Assembly (NCBI GenBank): GCA_024998595.1
Contig: JACOEK010000005.1
Location: forward strand, 1 to 64,000
DNA length: 64,000 nt
DNA from: Nitrospira sp.
GTDB lineage: Bacteria; Nitrospirota; Nitrospiria; Nitrospirales; Nitrospiraceae
Direction of reading: 5' to 3'
In this document: one piece after another, positions 35,423 to 46,404 of the stretch
Layout: every line of letters starts with the position of its first letter
Numbering within the stretch: the stretch's first letter is position 1
The notes under the pieces: model-generated
What the model was told of the DNA's origin: nothing
Databases searched by the model: none
Seen by the model: the letters and a program-made list of their open reading frames with translations, nothing else
Position numbers and translations under genes: made by a program

Positions 35423-36082
35423 ATGGGGTATGATGCTGAAGTCCACGCAACGGCAGGGGAGAAGGTCCGCTTTACAGGAGTGCAGGTACTCGTGTCCGAT
35501 GACGCCGAATGTATCGACCGAGTCTTGCGTGGTGACATCGATCGGTTCAGCGAATTGATCACCCGGTATCAGCCCCATGTGCTGAAGATTGTGCAGGGCC
35601 ATGTGCCGGCGGATCGTGCCGCGGAGGTCGCGCATGACGTGTTTGTTCGCGCCTTTGCAGGGCTTTCGCAGTACGCAGGACAGGTTCCGTTCGAACATTG
35701 GTTGTCTCGCCTCAGCGTTCGAGCCTGTTATGATTTTTGGCGGGCACATCGTCGGACGGACGTGCCCGTAAGCGGGTTGACCGACGACCAGGTGGGATGG
35801 CTGGATCGTGCGTTGGCGGCAGAATCCAGTCAACAGTTCCGGGATCAGGCCGATCGGCGTGACTCGCTGGAGGTGTTGGAGTGGGCGTTGGCACAACTTT
35901 CACCCGAACACCGTCTGGTCTTGACCTTGGTGTCGCTTGAGGGCCGTTCCGTGCGTGAGGCGGCCGAGCTGTTGGGGTGGACGGTGGTGAACGTGAAGGT
36001 GCGGTGTTATCGAGGCAGGCAAGCGTTGCGGACTATTTTTCTTCGGGAATGGGAGCGTCAGCAGCATGACCGTCCATCGTAA
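35423..36082 (+). CDS. ECF-type RNA polymerase sigma factor
   Basis: The protein (219 residues from ATG 35423; GTG 35480 or 35492 are alternatives closer to the domain start) has sigma region 2 (DRFSELITRYQPHVLKIVQG, then AAEVAHDVFVRAFAGLSQY and FEHWLSRLSVRACYDFWR). Region 4 follows (LEVLEWALAQLSPEHRLVLT, VREAAELLGWTVVNVKVR). It should direct transcription of an envelope or metal stress regulon. It is followed, with a 17-bp overlap, by a small one-helix membrane gene, then a Spy-like gene and an RND pump. That order resembles the CnrYXH module. Confidence 0.93.
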   Translation: MGYDAEVHATAGEKVRFTGVQVLVSDDAECIDRVLRGDIDRFSELITRYQPHVLKIVQGHVPADRAAEVAHDVFVRAFAGLSQYAGQVPFEHWLSRLSVRACYDFWRAHRRTDVPVSGLTDDQVGWLDRALAAESSQQFRDQADRRDSLEVLEWALAQLSPEHRLVLTLVSLEGRSVREAAELLGWTVVNVKVRCYRGRQALRTIFLREWERQQHDRPS

Positions 36083-36386
36083 GCCCACATTTGAACAGAT
36101 TGAGCCGCTTCTGGCGCAGGCGCATCGCACTCGCGGCGAGGTGGCTGTCGGGGAGGAACTGGCTCAGCAGGTCATGCGAACGATCCGGCGCGATGCCGCG
36201 CAACATCCTGCGTCTTCTCTCCTGATCTGGGCAGAGCCGTTGGTGTGGCGTGTGGCCTCTGTTGCGGCGCTCGTGGCCTTGTGCTTTGCCGGGTCTGTCG
36301 CCGTCTACACCAAACAACATGCTGTTCCGGTTGCGGCCGTCTGGCTTGAAGAGTTTGACGCGGGGTCCCCGTTTCCTGACAAGTAA
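36066..36386 (+). CDS. Small one-helix membrane protein, probable anti-sigma factor
   Basis: This 106-residue protein overlaps the sigma gene by 17 bp. A cytoplasmic N-terminal helical part of about 60 residues is followed by one transmembrane helix (RVASVAALVALCFAGSVAVY) and a short periplasmic tail. This matches the layout of small anti-sigma proteins such as CnrY. No zinc-finger HxxxCxxC motif is present. The role is inferred from layout and coupling to the sigma gene. Confidence 0.65.
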   Translation: MTVHRKPTFEQIEPLLAQAHRTRGEVAVGEELAQQVMRTIRRDAAQHPASSLLIWAEPLVWRVASVAALVALCFAGSVAVYTKQHAVPVAAVWLEEFDAGSPFPDK

Positions 36387-36413
36387 CTCGGTCGGAGGCT
36401 TGAGGCACGAAGT

Positions 36414-36836
36414 ATGTCACGCACCGGATTGTGGATCGGACTGAGCGTCCTCTTTTTCGCCGGGGCCTTGATGGGCGGCGTGGGGACAGCGCTCTACTAT
36501 CAGTACGAGGATGAGCATCGATGTGAGCGGGGGCCGGGAGCTCGACAGGAACGCATCATGAAACGGCTGACCCAGGAGCTGACCCTGTCGGCTACTCAAC
36601 AGGCGGAGCTTGAGCCGATCGTGGCACGCGCCCATCTTGAATTGTTGCGGCTGCGTGTACAACACCAACCGGATGTCGATCGAGTGCTCGATCTGGGAAT
36701 GCACGAACTGAAGGCGAAGTTATCGTCGGAGCAGCAGGCCAAGTTGGACGGGCTCCATGCGCAGCTTCAGCAGCGCTGGCGCATGACCCGCGAGTATGTC
36801 CGGCAGGCGCAGGATGCCGGGGGACGGAAGGAATAG
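36414..36836 (+). CDS. Spy/CnrX-like periplasmic metal- or stress-sensing protein
   Basis: This 140-residue protein has an N-terminal membrane anchor ([20 protein letters not shown]) and a helical periplasmic domain ([20 protein letters not shown], then [20 protein letters not shown]). This is the LTxxQ-type pattern of the Spy/CpxP/ZraP/CnrX group. CnrX senses Ni/Co and passes the signal to CnrY. A HRCERG Cys lies just after the anchor. It lies between the anti-sigma-like gene and the pump genes. Confidence 0.85.
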   Translation: MSRTGLWIGLSVLFFAGALMGGVGTALYYQYEDEHRCERGPGARQERIMKRLTQELTLSATQQAELEPIVARAHLELLRLRVQHQPDVDRVLDLGMHELKAKLSSEQQAKLDGLHAQLQQRWRMTREYVRQAQDAGGRKE

Positions 36837-38080
36837 TGGCGATGGCTGAGTCTGTGAGATTTTCGACGCTCTTGAAACGGTGGATGATCGGGCTTTCCGC
36901 GGCTTGCCTGTTGGCGGTGGGAGCCTATGTCATGATGACCAGGTCTGGTGAAGCGCAACCAGGACGCGCGGAGAAACGTCCTGCCGTGGCTGCGCGGAAT
37001 ACGCCGGTCGTGGCCGCCGTGGCGAAAACCGGGGAGATCAATATTTATCTGAACGGCTTGGGTTCCGTCATTCCGATGAATACGGTCACGGTGAAAAGCC
37101 GGGTGGACGGCCAGTTGATGCGCGTGCTCTTCAAAGAAGGCCAACTCGTGCAGAACGGCGAATTGCTGGCGCAAATCGATCCGCGTCCCTTTGAAGTGCA
37201 GTTGATCCAGGCCCAGGGACAAATGGCGCGCGATCAGGCGCAGATGAAAAATGCGCAATTGGATCTGGAGCGCTATCGCGACCTGTACAAACAGAATTTC
37301 ATTCCCAAGCAGCAGCTCGATACGCAGGAAGCCCTGGTGCGTCAGTACGAGGGCATCGTCAAGGCTGATCAAGGACAGATCGACAATGCCAAGCTGCAGT
37401 TGACCTATTCGAGCATCACTGCGCCGATCAATGGCCGGATAGGACTGCGCCTCGTGGACGCGGGCAATATCGTGCACGCGAACGATGCCAACGGGTTGCT
37501 GGTCATTACGCAATTGCAACCGATCACCGTCGTGTTCGCGCTGGCGGAAGATCACCTGCCTGCCGTGTTCGAGCGGCTCAAGGCCGGGAAGCCATTGGTC
37601 GTGGAGGCCTTCGATCGCGAGCAGAAGCGCAAATTAGCCACGGGAACCCTGCTCACCGTCGACAATCAAATCGACCCGACTACCGGGACTGTTCGCTTGA
37701 AGGCGGTGTTTCCGAACGACGACAGTGCGCTCTTCCCCAATCAGTTCGTGAACGCCCGCCTGTTACTCGATATCAAGCAAGGCTCGATCGTGGTGCCGTC
37801 CGCGGCCATTCAGCGCGGCCCCAAGGGCACCTTTGTCTACGTGGTCAATGAGGCGGAACAGACGGTCAGCGTGCGCGCAGTCACCGTAGGTGTGTCGCAG
37901 GGCGAAGACACCTCGATCGACAGCGGACTGGCGTCAGGCGAAACCGTCGTGGTGGATGGAACTGAAAAGTTGCGTGAGGGCAGCAAGGTGGACATGCGGC
38001 CCTCGGGCGGAGCGGTTCCGACCAGTCAGGAGAATCCTCCGGCCGGAGGGGAACGGAAAAAACAGGGGAACCGCACGTGA
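36836..38080 (+). CDS. RND efflux periplasmic adaptor subunit (MdtA-like)
   Basis: This 414-residue membrane fusion protein has an N-terminal helix ([19 protein letters not shown]) and a lipoyl half-motif [20 protein letters not shown] near 84. The hairpin of coiled helices covers about 115-165 ([19 protein letters not shown]). The second lipoyl half is [20 protein letters not shown] near 196, followed by barrel and MP domains. It couples the two permeases below to an outer membrane channel. The start is GTG 36836 within the upstream stop, or ATG 36842. The stop overlaps the next start. No outer membrane channel gene is adjacent. Confidence 0.95.
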   Translation: MAMAESVRFSTLLKRWMIGLSAACLLAVGAYVMMTRSGEAQPGRAEKRPAVAARNTPVVAAVAKTGEINIYLNGLGSVIPMNTVTVKSRVDGQLMRVLFKEGQLVQNGELLAQIDPRPFEVQLIQAQGQMARDQAQMKNAQLDLERYRDLYKQNFIPKQQLDTQEALVRQYEGIVKADQGQIDNAKLQLTYSSITAPINGRIGLRLVDAGNIVHANDANGLLVITQLQPITVVFALAEDHLPAVFERLKAGKPLVVEAFDREQKRKLATGTLLTVDNQIDPTTGTVRLKAVFPNDDSALFPNQFVNARLLLDIKQGSIVVPSAAIQRGPKGTFVYVVNEAEQTVSVRAVTVGVSQGEDTSIDSGLASGETVVVDGTEKLREGSKVDMRPSGGAVPTSQENPPAGGERKKQGNRT

Positions 38081-41000
38081 ACCCGTCGCGCCTGTTCATC
38101 GTGCGGCCGGTGGCGACGGTCCTGACGATGATTGCGATTCTGCTGGCCGGGGCGCTGGCATATCGTCACCTGCCTGTTTCCGCCCTGCCTCAGGTCGATT
38201 ACCCAACCATCCAAGTGCTGACGTTTTACCCCGGTGCCGGGCCGGACGTGATGACGTCCTCCATTACGGCTCCGCTGGAACGGCAGTTCGGGCAGATGCC
38301 CGGACTCAACCAGATGACCTCGGCGAGTTCCGGGGGCAGTTCGGTCGTCACCCTCCAATTCAGTCTCGATATCGACCTGGACGTGGCCGAGCAGGAGGTC
38401 CAGGCAGCCATGAATTCGGCGGCCACGTTTCTGCCTCGCGACCTTCCTGCGCCCCCTGTCTATAGCAAGGTCAATCCCGCAGATGCGCCGATCCTCACGT
38501 TGGCGTTGACCTCGGCCACCTTGCCCCTGTCGCAGGTGCGTGATTTCGCGGAAACCCGGTTTGCGCAAAAAATTTCGCAATTGTCCGGTGTCGGCCTCGT
38601 AAGCATCAGCGGGGGACAACGTCCGGCTGTGCGTATCCAGGCCAATCCGCGTGCATTGGCCGCCTACGGCCTCACGCTGGAAGATCTGCGCGTCGTGGTG
38701 GCTGCTGCCAACGTGAATCAAGCAAAAGGGGGGTTCGACGGTCCACGCCGCGCATCGATCATCAATGCCACGGACCAGTTATTCGCCGGTAAGGACTACA
38801 AGGCGTTGATCGTCGCCTATCGCAATGGTGCTCCCGTTCGGCTGTCGGAAGTCGCCGACGTGATCGACGATGTCGAGAATACCAAGCAGGCGGCGTGGAT
38901 GAACGAGACGCCGGCGGTGATCGTCAACATTCAGCGCCAGCCGGGGACGAATGTCATTGAGGTTGTCGACCGGGTGAAGAAGTTGCTGCCCCAATTGCAG
39001 GGCACCTTGCCGTCATCGGTGCAGGTCTCGGTGTTGACGGACCGCACGACCTCAATCCGTGCGACCGTTCGTGACGTGCAGTTTGAATTGGTTCTGGCGG
39101 TGGCTCTCGTGATCCTGGTGATTTTTTTGTTTCTCCGGACGGTTCCTGCCACGGTGATTCCGGCGGTGGCGGTGCCCCTGTCCCTGATCGGAACTTTCGG
39201 CGTCATGTACCTCATGGGCTTCAGCCTGAACAATCTGACCTTGATGGCGTTGACGATTTCCACCGGCTTCGTCGTAGACGATGCCATCGTGATGATCGAG
39301 AACATCGCGCGGTACATCGAGCGGGGAGAATCGCCCTTCCAGGCCGCCCTGAAGGGTTCGAAGCAAATCGCCTTCACGATCTTGTCGTTGACGGTGTCTC
39401 TGATCGCGGTGCTGATTCCCTTGTTGTTCATGGGCGATGTGGTGGGGCGCTTGTTCCGGGAATTCGCCGTGACGCTGAGCATCACGATTCTCATTTCAGC
39501 CGTGGTGTCCCTCACCCTGACCCCGATGATGTGTGCCAGGCTCTTGCGCGAGCGGCGGGAGGAGCACCCCGGGCCGTTGTCACGGGCATCTCAGCGGGTG
39601 CTGGATCGCATCATCGCGGGATATGGAAGAAGCCTGCAGTGGGTGCTGCGGCGACAACAGGCGACGCTGGTCGTGACGGGAGCCACACTGGTGGTCACCA
39701 TCGCGCTGTATGTGCTGATTCCCAAGGGGTTCTTTCCGCTCCAGGACACCGGCGTCATTCTCGGCATCACGGAGGGACCACAAACCGTGTCGTTCGGCAC
39801 GATGGCGGAACGGCAGCAGTCCCTGGCTCGCGCCATCCTTGAGGAGCCGACCGTGGAAAGCCTCACCTCGTTTATTGGTGTGGACGGGACGAATACGACG
39901 CTCAACAGCGGGCGCATGTACATCAACCTGAAGCCTCTGGGAGACCGGCTGGTCGGCGCAGGGGACATCATCAGGCGGCTAGAATCACGCGTGGCCGAGG
40001 TAGACGGCATCACATTGCACATGCAGCCGGTGCAGGATCTCACGGTTGAGGATCGGGTGAGCCGGACGCAATTTCAATATACGTTGGAAGATGCCGATCC
40101 GGAGGAGTTGAACCGCTGGGCCCCGAAACTGCTGGAAAGCCTGCAGCTACGATCTGAACTGCGCGATGTCAGCAGCGATCAACAGAATTTTGGTCTGGCC
40201 TCCATGGTGGAGATCGACCGCAATACGGCATCGCGCATGGGGATCACGCCGCAACTCATCACGGATACCCTGTACGATGCGTTCGGCCAGCGGCAGGTCT
40301 CGACCATGTTCACGCAGTTGAATCAGTATCGCGTAATTCTGGAAGTGATGCCGGAGTTCCAAAAAGGCCCGGACGCGCTGCAAGCTCTGGAGGTACGCGG
40401 AACGGGCGGATCCGTGCCCTTGAACGTCTTCACTCGGGTCACGGACATCACCGTGCCCCTCGTCATCAGCAGGCAGGGGCAGTTCCCCGCAGTGACGATC
40501 TCCTTCAACCTTGCGCCGAATGGTTCACTAGGTGAGGCGGTGGAGGCGATTCGGCACGTCACTCAGGAGTTGGGACTGCCCCCCAGTATCCGCGGGAGTT
40601 TCCAAGGCGCCGCGCAAGCCTTTCAAAATTCTCTGGAACATGAACCGTTGCTGATCTTGGCCGCGTTAATCACGGTCTATATCGTGCTTGGTATTTTGTA
40701 CGAGAGCTATATCCATCCCCTCACGATTCTCTCGACCCTTCCGTCTGCCGGCGTGGGTGCGCTGCTGGCCCTCATGTTGTTTCGTATGGAATTCAGTATT
40801 ATCGCCCTGATCGGCATTATTCTGTTGATCGGGATCGTGAAGAAGAATGCCATCATGATGATCGATTTTGCCTTGGATGCCGAGCGCACTGAAGGGAAGC
40901 CGCCGGAACAGGCCATTTATGAGGCCGGGCTCCTGCGGTTTCGTCCCATCATGATGACGACCATGGCTGCGCTCTTCGGGGCGCTGCCGTTGGCGATGGG

Positions 41001-41190
41001 GGCTGGGGTCGGCTCGGAGCTGCGGCGTCCGCTGGGGATCGCGATCGTCGGGGGACTGGTCTTGAGCCAGCTCCTGACGCTGTACACCACACCGGTGGTA
41101 TATCTCGCCCTTGATCGGCTGGCGGCCCGTTTCCGCCGAAGTCCGAGGGAGGTCACCATGGGCGAGGTTGTGCCGATAGGTCCGCCATGA
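38077..41190 (+). CDS. RND efflux permease, first of pair (MdtB-like, HAE-1 type)
   Basis: This 1,037-residue 12-helix proton-driven pump starts at GTG 38077, overlapping the adaptor stop. The TM4 proton-relay motif [13 protein letters not shown] near residue 400 is of the drug/hydrophobe (HAE-1) type, not the heavy-metal type. Other marks are [17 protein letters not shown] near 47 and [21 protein letters not shown] near 870. The paired arrangement with a second RND gene in one operon is that of MdtB and MdtC, which work as a heterotrimer exporting bile salts, novobiocin and similar compounds. Substrate here is unknown. Confidence 0.96.
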   Translation: MNPSRLFIVRPVATVLTMIAILLAGALAYRHLPVSALPQVDYPTIQVLTFYPGAGPDVMTSSITAPLERQFGQMPGLNQMTSASSGGSSVVTLQFSLDIDLDVAEQEVQAAMNSAATFLPRDLPAPPVYSKVNPADAPILTLALTSATLPLSQVRDFAETRFAQKISQLSGVGLVSISGGQRPAVRIQANPRALAAYGLTLEDLRVVVAAANVNQAKGGFDGPRRASIINATDQLFAGKDYKALIVAYRNGAPVRLSEVADVIDDVENTKQAAWMNETPAVIVNIQRQPGTNVIEVVDRVKKLLPQLQGTLPSSVQVSVLTDRTTSIRATVRDVQFELVLAVALVILVIFLFLRTVPATVIPAVAVPLSLIGTFGVMYLMGFSLNNLTLMALTISTGFVVDDAIVMIENIARYIERGESPFQAALKGSKQIAFTILSLTVSLIAVLIPLLFMGDVVGRLFREFAVTLSITILISAVVSLTLTPMMCARLLRERREEHPGPLSRASQRVLDRIIAGYGRSLQWVLRRQQATLVVTGATLVVTIALYVLIPKGFFPLQDTGVILGITEGPQTVSFGTMAERQQSLARAILEEPTVESLTSFIGVDGTNTTLNSGRMYINLKPLGDRLVGAGDIIRRLESRVAEVDGITLHMQPVQDLTVEDRVSRTQFQYTLEDADPEELNRWAPKLLESLQLRSELRDVSSDQQNFGLASMVEIDRNTASRMGITPQLITDTLYDAFGQRQVSTMFTQLNQYRVILEVMPEFQKGPDALQALEVRGTGGSVPLNVFTRVTDITVPLVISRQGQFPAVTISFNLAPNGSLGEAVEAIRHVTQELGLPPSIRGSFQGAAQAFQNSLEHEPLLILAALITVYIVLGILYESYIHPLTILSTLPSAGVGALLALMLFRMEFSIIALIGIILLIGIVKKNAIMMIDFALDAERTEGKPPEQAIYEAGLLRFRPIMMTTMAALFGALPLAMGAGVGSELRRPLGIAIVGGLVLSQLLTLYTTPVVYLALDRLAARFRRSPREVTMGEVVPIGPP

Positions 41191-44100
41191 ATATTTCGGC
41201 ACCTTTTGTACGGCGTCCCGTGGCGACTACCTTGCTCACGATCGGTGCGACCTTGGTCGGGATCGTGGCCTTCCCCTTTCTGCCGGTGGCCTCGCTTCCG
41301 CAGGTCGAGTTTCCGACGATCAATGTGTCGGCGTCTTTGCCGGGAGCCAGTCCCGAGACGATGGCCTCTTCCGTCGCCGCTCCGTTGGAGCGCCAGTTCA
41401 CTCGCATTGCCGGTGTGACGGAGATGACGTCCACCAGCACGATCGGCGGAACCAACGTCACCCTTCAGTTTGAACTCAACCGCGATATCGACGGGGCCGC
41501 GCGTGACGTGCAGGCGGCGATCAATGCCGCCCGAGCCGATCTCCCGACGAATCTGCCGAATGCGCCCAAGTACAGCAAGGTTAATCCTGCCGATGGCCCC
41601 ATTCTCATTTTGGCCATCACGTCTGACCTCGTCACCCGTGGGCAAATGTATGATGCGGCATCGAGCATCCTGCAGCAGAAACTGTCGCAGGTGGAAGGCG
41701 TGGGACAGGTGGCCGTGGGCGGAGGGTCATTGCCGGCGGTCCGGGTGGATCTCAATCCCACCGCGTTGAATAAGTATGGCATCGGGTTAGGAGAAGTACG
41801 TCAGGTCCTCAACAATACCAATGTGAATCGCCCGAAAGGGCAACTGACGGCCGACGATCGCACATGGGAAATCAGGACCAATGATCAGCTGCACAAAGCT
41901 GATGAGTATCTGCCGTTGATCGTGGCGTACCGAAACGGGCGCGCGGTGCAGCTGTCGGATGTGGCGGCGGTGGAGTCCTCAGTCGAAGACTTGCGGACCA
42001 TGGGGGTGGCGAACGGGACGCCGGCCGTCCTGGTGATCATCTATCGGCAGGCCGGAGCGAACATCATTGAAACCGTGGATCGTCTCCGTGCACGCCTGCC
42101 TCAGTTGGAAGCCTCCCTGCCGGGTAGCATGGCCCTGTCGATCGTGATGGACCGTACGCCCGTCATTCGCGCATCGTTGCACGACGTCGAACGGACCCTG
42201 GCCATTTCCGTTGCCCTCGTGATTCTCGTGGTGTTTGCGTTTCTTCGCGATCTGCGCGCCACGTTAATTCCGGCCGTGGCCGTTCCCGTATCGCTCATTT
42301 CCACCTTCGGGGTTATGTACGTGCTGGGGTATAGCCTCGACAATCTGTCACTAATGGCCCTCACGATTGCGACGGGATTCGTGGTGGATGACGCGATTGT
42401 GGTGTTGGAAAATATCACACGTTATCGGGAGCAGGGAGTGCCCGCCATGGAAGCGGCCTTGCGGGGCGCCAAGGATATCGCGTTTACGGTCGTCTCGATG
42501 ACCCTCTCGCTGGTCGCGGTGTTCATTCCGATCTTTCTGATGGGTGGGATGTTAGGCCGACTGTTTCGTGAATTTGCCGTCACGCTGTCTGTGGCGATTC
42601 TGGTGTCCCTGGTCATCTCCCTGACGACGATTCCCATGCTGTGCGCGCGCGTGCTGAAGTCAGATTCACCTCCTAATCATGGTCGGTGGTATCGAATGAG
42701 CGAACGGGGGTTCGGCGTGATGTTGCGTGGATACGCGACCAGCCTGACCTGGGTGCTCCGGCATCCGCGTCTGATGCTGGTAGTGACGTTGGCCACCATG
42801 GCCCTCACGGTGTATCTCTACATCCTCGTGCCGAAAGGATTTTTCCCCCAGCAGGACACCGGGCGATTGTTCGGAAATATCCAGGCGGCGCAGGATATCT
42901 CCTTTCAGGCGATGCGGCAGAAACTGACCGAAGTGGTAGAAATCATCAAGAGCGACCCTGCCGTTTCGAGCATCACCGGCTTTACGGGCGGCGGAGGGCA
43001 TGCCGGCACGACCAATACGGGGCGGATGTTTATTGCCCTGAAGCCACTCGAAGAACGCGGCCTCAGTTCCGACGAGGTCATTGGCCGGCTGCGTCCTAAG
43101 CTGGCGAAGGTACCAGGTGCTCCCACCTATCTGCAGGCCATTCAGGATCTGCGCATCGGGGGCCGGGCCAGCAGCGCACAATACCAATATACGCTGCAGA
43201 GCATGGATCTCGCCGATCTCAACACCTGGGCGCCGAAGGTTGACGCTAAACTGCGGACACTTCCGGAGATTGTGGATGTGAACAGTGATCAGCAGGATCG
43301 TGGCCAACAATCATTGGTCGTATTCGATCGAACGACGGCGTCTCGGCTGGGGTTGAGCCCTCAACTGATCGACGATACGTTATACGACGCCTTCGGCCAG
43401 CGGCAGGTGTCGATCATGTATACACCGCTCAATCAGTACCACGTGGTGATGGAGGTCGCGCCGCAGTACTGGCAGAATCCCTCCGCGCTCCATGAAATTT
43501 ATGTCCGCTCCCCGAGCGGTGCTCAAGTGCCCTTGAGCGCAGTCACGCGGTACGAGCCGGCCAATACTATTCTGTCCGTCAATCATCAAGGTCAGTTTCC
43601 AGCCGTGACGCTATCGTTCAATATGGCTGCCGGTGTGTCTTTGGGCGAGGCTGTGGTGGCGGTCGACCTGGCCATGCGCGACATTGGTTTGCCGGCGAAT
43701 GTGCGCGGGACATTCCAGGGAACGGCCAAGGCCTTTCAATCGTCGGTTGAGAATCAGCCTTGGTTGATTCTGGCGGCATTGGTCACGGTGTACATCGTGC
43801 TGGGGATTCTCTATGAAAGTTACATACATCCCCTCACAATTCTCTCCACGCTCCCTTCTGCCGGGGTGGGTGCTTTGCTGGCGTTGCTGCTGTTTAAAAC
43901 AGAGCTCAGCATGATCGCCTTGATCGGGATCATGCTCCTGATCGGTATTGTGAAGAAGAATGCCATCATGATGATCGATTTTGCCTTGCAGAGTGAACGA
44001 ATGGGAGAAGGGAAAACTCCCCAGGCGGCGATTTATGAAGCCTGCCTGCTGCGGTTCCGTCCGATCATGATGACCACGGCGGCGGCCCTGCTTGGTGCGT

Positions 44101-44288
44101 TGCCCTTGGCCGTGGGCATGGGGGTGGGATCGGAATTGCGGCGCCCGCTCGGCATCGCCATTGTCGGCGGCCTATTAGTAAGTCAGGTTCTTACTCTCTA
44201 CACTACACCTGTCATGTACCTGCTTCTCGACCGTCTTCGACTGCGCTGGGTCCGGACCCGAGAAGCCTCCCCGCATCCCGCCGCATAG
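41187..44288 (+). CDS. RND efflux permease, second of pair (MdtC-like, HAE-1 type)
   Basis: This 1,033-residue protein is homologous to its upstream neighbour, with [17 protein letters not shown] near 45 and the TM4 motif [13 protein letters not shown] near 395. It shares the nearly identical [15 protein letters not shown] block near 870 and [17 protein letters not shown] near 915. The ATG overlaps the previous stop (ATGA). Conservation of the TM4 Asp pair in both subunits means both can relay protons. The gene ends the sigma-to-pump operon; a Fur-box-like promoter and terminator lie downstream. Confidence 0.96.
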   Translation: MNISAPFVRRPVATTLLTIGATLVGIVAFPFLPVASLPQVEFPTINVSASLPGASPETMASSVAAPLERQFTRIAGVTEMTSTSTIGGTNVTLQFELNRDIDGAARDVQAAINAARADLPTNLPNAPKYSKVNPADGPILILAITSDLVTRGQMYDAASSILQQKLSQVEGVGQVAVGGGSLPAVRVDLNPTALNKYGIGLGEVRQVLNNTNVNRPKGQLTADDRTWEIRTNDQLHKADEYLPLIVAYRNGRAVQLSDVAAVESSVEDLRTMGVANGTPAVLVIIYRQAGANIIETVDRLRARLPQLEASLPGSMALSIVMDRTPVIRASLHDVERTLAISVALVILVVFAFLRDLRATLIPAVAVPVSLISTFGVMYVLGYSLDNLSLMALTIATGFVVDDAIVVLENITRYREQGVPAMEAALRGAKDIAFTVVSMTLSLVAVFIPIFLMGGMLGRLFREFAVTLSVAILVSLVISLTTIPMLCARVLKSDSPPNHGRWYRMSERGFGVMLRGYATSLTWVLRHPRLMLVVTLATMALTVYLYILVPKGFFPQQDTGRLFGNIQAAQDISFQAMRQKLTEVVEIIKSDPAVSSITGFTGGGGHAGTTNTGRMFIALKPLEERGLSSDEVIGRLRPKLAKVPGAPTYLQAIQDLRIGGRASSAQYQYTLQSMDLADLNTWAPKVDAKLRTLPEIVDVNSDQQDRGQQSLVVFDRTTASRLGLSPQLIDDTLYDAFGQRQVSIMYTPLNQYHVVMEVAPQYWQNPSALHEIYVRSPSGAQVPLSAVTRYEPANTILSVNHQGQFPAVTLSFNMAAGVSLGEAVVAVDLAMRDIGLPANVRGTFQGTAKAFQSSVENQPWLILAALVTVYIVLGILYESYIHPLTILSTLPSAGVGALLALLLFKTELSMIALIGIMLLIGIVKKNAIMMIDFALQSERMGEGKTPQAAIYEACLLRFRPIMMTTAAALLGALPLAVGMGVGSELRRPLGIAIVGGLLVSQVLTLYTTPVMYLLLDRLRLRWVRTREASPHPAA

Positions 44289-44341
44289 AGTTTGTAACAC
44301 AGATGAATGTGTGCTCCGCTGGTACGGGGAAGATATGCGCA

Positions 44342-44369
44342 TTGACAACCGTTTCATAGTCATGATATT
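44342..44369 (+). promoter_or_regulatory. Candidate sigma-70-type promoter upstream of tonB
   Basis: TTGACA at 44342-44347 (a consensus -35) is followed 16 bp later by GATATT at 44364-44369, an acceptable -10. Transcription would start near 44376. The -10 overlaps the Fur-box-like sequence, so the two fit as a repressible promoter. Confidence 0.5.
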
Positions 44370-44382
44370 GAGAATTGCTATC
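44364..44382. promoter_or_regulatory. Fur-box-like operator
   Basis: GATATTGAGAATTGCTATC agrees with the 19-bp Fur consensus GATAATGATAATCATTATC at 14 positions, including both GATA/TATC ends. It overlaps the -10 of a candidate promoter and precedes tonB. Iron-responsive repression by Fur is the likely function; no fur gene is in the window. Confidence 0.55.
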
Positions 44383-44525
44383 AAGACTTAAGGAGAAAGC
44401 AGCAGTACTCTCGTCGGTGATACGGATAGTGCGTCGAGTTCGCTCAACATTGGAATAAGGCCAGCGACCCCTGCGGTCAGAGCCCAAAGCTGTCTCACGA
44501 CAGCTTTGGGCTTTTTCTTTTTGTG
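44376..44525 (+). ncRNA. Candidate short iron-responsive RNA or tonB leader
   Basis: Between the candidate Fur-controlled promoter and the strong terminator ending near 44525 lie about 150 nt with no plausible coding frame. Transcription would make either a stand-alone small RNA, as RyhB and PrrF are made, or a leader that attenuates tonB. The terminator could alternatively just end the pump operon. Confidence 0.3.
44481..44525 (+). terminator. Strong intrinsic terminator upstream of tonB
   Basis: AGCCCAAAGCTGTC (44481-44494), loop TCAC, and GACAGCTTTGGGCT (44499-44512) form a perfect 14-bp stem, followed by TTTTCTTTTT. It lies 42 bp before the tonB start and 193 bp after the pump operon. 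Confidence 0.9.
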
Positions 44526-44566
44526 CCTGCGACCTGGTTGCGTTTTCTGGAGAGGGAGGTCGGAGA

Positions 44567-45607
44567 ATGTCGGAAATCGCGCTCAGATCGAATCTCGCAC
44601 ACATGCGGGGATCTCGTAGCGGCGGATGGTTGATCTCATTGGTGCTGCATGGCGGAGTCGTGGCTCTTGCGATGCAGGCCGTCATGGATGTCAAACCGCA
44701 TCTACAAACGGAGACCTTCAAATGGGACGTAGCATTACAGCAGGCTCCCGCGCCGAGTCCTGCCGTTGCTCAATCCCACCCTCCACAAGAGTCAGTTCCT
44801 CAGCCGGCACAGGCGCAACCTGCGTCTCGTCCGATGCCGCGTCCTTCCCGGGCTCCGGTGCCTCAGGTCGTGGAGCGGAAGGCAGTCGTTCAAACGGCTC
44901 AGCCCGCGCAACTCACCCCACGGGTGGTGGAACGAGCCGCACTTCAGGACCGTCAGGCGGTGGTGACAGAGGTACAGCCAATTGCCTCGCAACCGATTCA
45001 CGAAACGCCAGTTGCCCAGGTGCAAGAGGTCGTGCAGCAGGAACGTCACGACACTGTTCACACCGACGAAGCGCAGATCGTCACGGCGCAGTCGTCTGAA
45101 GCACTCATTCAGGAGTCGGCGGTTCCCGTCGAAACTGTGGCGACCACGGTAGAACAGTCAGCCATCGTCGCGCAGGCGGTGGTTGAGACCCAGGCGTCTG
45201 CCGTGTCCACACCGGCTCCCGTTAGTGAGCCGCAGCATACAGTCGAGTCGGAGGCGGCGGTGGTGCATCAGAGCGCAGTCGCGCATCGAGAGGTGCGCAA
45301 CACGGCCACGGCCCAGGCTGACCTTGGTTGGTTAGCGGAGTCGCTGTGGACACGGATTGAACAACTAAAGCGTTACCCCAGGCAGGCGCGAGCGCGTCGG
45401 TGGGAAGGCAAGGTGGTCCTGGAAGCGGTGATCCGCCATGACGGAACGATTCTCGAATGTCTGGTCGCCGAAAGTTCCGGCCATGGCTTGCTGGATCAGG
45501 ATGCCATCTCGGTGTTGCGGAAAGCGTCTCCGCTTGCTCTGAAACACCCGCTGGGAAAAGAGCAAATTACCATTCTTGTGCCGATTGCCTACCGGCTTGA
45601 AAGTTAG
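44567..45607 (+). CDS. tonB: TonB energy transducer
   Basis: This 346-residue protein has one N-terminal membrane helix (GGWLISLVLHGGVVALAMQA near 20). A long Pro/Ala/Gln/Val-rich periplasmic spacer (about 60-255) follows, and then the TonB C-terminal domain (about 260-345: KRYPRQARARRWEGKVVLEA, then SSGHGLLDQDAISVLRKA). TonB transmits proton-motive force from ExbBD to outer membrane receptors. No exbB/exbD genes are adjacent. A TonB-dependent receptor gene lies 0.9 kb downstream on the same strand. An iron-responsive promoter is suggested by the upstream Fur-box-like site. Confidence 0.93.
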   Translation: MSEIALRSNLAHMRGSRSGGWLISLVLHGGVVALAMQAVMDVKPHLQTETFKWDVALQQAPAPSPAVAQSHPPQESVPQPAQAQPASRPMPRPSRAPVPQVVERKAVVQTAQPAQLTPRVVERAALQDRQAVVTEVQPIASQPIHETPVAQVQEVVQQERHDTVHTDEAQIVTAQSSEALIQESAVPVETVATTVEQSAIVAQAVVETQASAVSTPAPVSEPQHTVESEAAVVHQSAVAHREVRNTATAQADLGWLAESLWTRIEQLKRYPRQARARRWEGKVVLEAVIRHDGTILECLVAESSGHGLLDQDAISVLRKASPLALKHPLGKEQITILVPIAYRLES

Positions 45608-45648
45608 TAGCAGCAGCGTCATCTCACAGGGACCAAAGGAGTTTCATC

Positions 45649-46107
45649 ATGAACGGTGTCATGCAGAAAATGCGGAGCAGATTGTCAGGCGCTGTGCTGT
45701 GCAGCGCATGCCTGTTGTGGCTGGGGGCGGGGACGGTCCTAGCTCAGCCGAAAGGCGAGAAGACCTTTCAGGCGGTCGCGACCGATGCAAAAGGCGTCGA
45801 GACCGAGGTGCACGGAGTCATCTTCTACTGGGAGGAGAAAATAAGTGAAACCTCGTTCGTCCCGCACGAGCTGAAAGAAGTGCCGGTCAAACGCGGAACC
45901 GCCACCGTGAAGATCAAGTTCGATGTCATCAAATCGATCGACGTGAGGCCATCCGGAAACGGGACGCCACCGGCAGTATCGATTACGTTGAATGACGGAA
46001 AGGCTGGAGAGTTTACTCTGGCCATAGCGGGGAGTTTTAAGGGGCAATCGGATTTCGGCGAGGTCGAATTGCCGGCGGTCGAACTCAAACGAATCGCCTT
46101 TAAATAA
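45649..46107 (+). CDS. Secreted hypothetical protein between tonB and the receptor gene
   Basis: This 152-residue protein has a clear signal peptide (LSGAVLCSACLLWLGAGTVLA, cleavage after LAQ). The mature domain, about 120 residues, is strand-rich (VHGVIFYWEEKISETSF, VKIKFDVIKSIDV, FTLAIAGSFKGQS, ELPAVELKRIAF). It is not recognised. An AAAGGAG site precedes the ATG. Its place in the tonB group suggests a periplasmic accessory role, by context only. Confidence 0.55.
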   Translation: MNGVMQKMRSRLSGAVLCSACLLWLGAGTVLAQPKGEKTFQAVATDAKGVETEVHGVIFYWEEKISETSFVPHELKEVPVKRGTATVKIKFDVIKSIDVRPSGNGTPPAVSITLNDGKAGEFTLAIAGSFKGQSDFGEVELPAVELKRIAFK

Positions 46108-46163
46108 ATTCGACGATCAATCGAGAACCGCGGCAGAGAAGGCCGTCGGGCGGAGGAACTGGC

Positions 46164-46352
46164 ATGACGAACAGCACGAAGCACGAAACAGCGCGGATTC
46201 TGACTTGCGACGATGTGCGTTGTCGGTGCGGACAGCTTGTGGCTCGATGGGCGGAGCAGGGGATTGAAATTAAGTGCAAGCGGTGCCGGCGTCTCGTAAC
46301 CATTGCCTTCGATGCCATCGCAGGGAGGCCGCCGGCGATTCTCGCGACATAG
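46164..46352 (+). CDS. Small Com-like zinc-ribbon protein
   Basis: This 62-residue protein has VRCRCGQLVARW near residue 18 and IEIKCKRCRRLVTI near 35: two CxC/CxxC pairs 16 residues apart, the pattern of the Mu Com zinc-finger family. That family binds nucleic acid to regulate translation in phage Mu; chromosomal versions are uncharacterised. It lies between the secreted protein and the receptor gene, followed by a terminator. Confidence 0.65.
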   Translation: MTNSTKHETARILTCDDVRCRCGQLVARWAEQGIEIKCKRCRRLVTIAFDAIAGRPPAILAT

Positions 46353-46404
46353 CCCGTTCCTGATCGAATAATTTCATAGAGGCCAAAGGACCGACATTGT
46401 CCAG

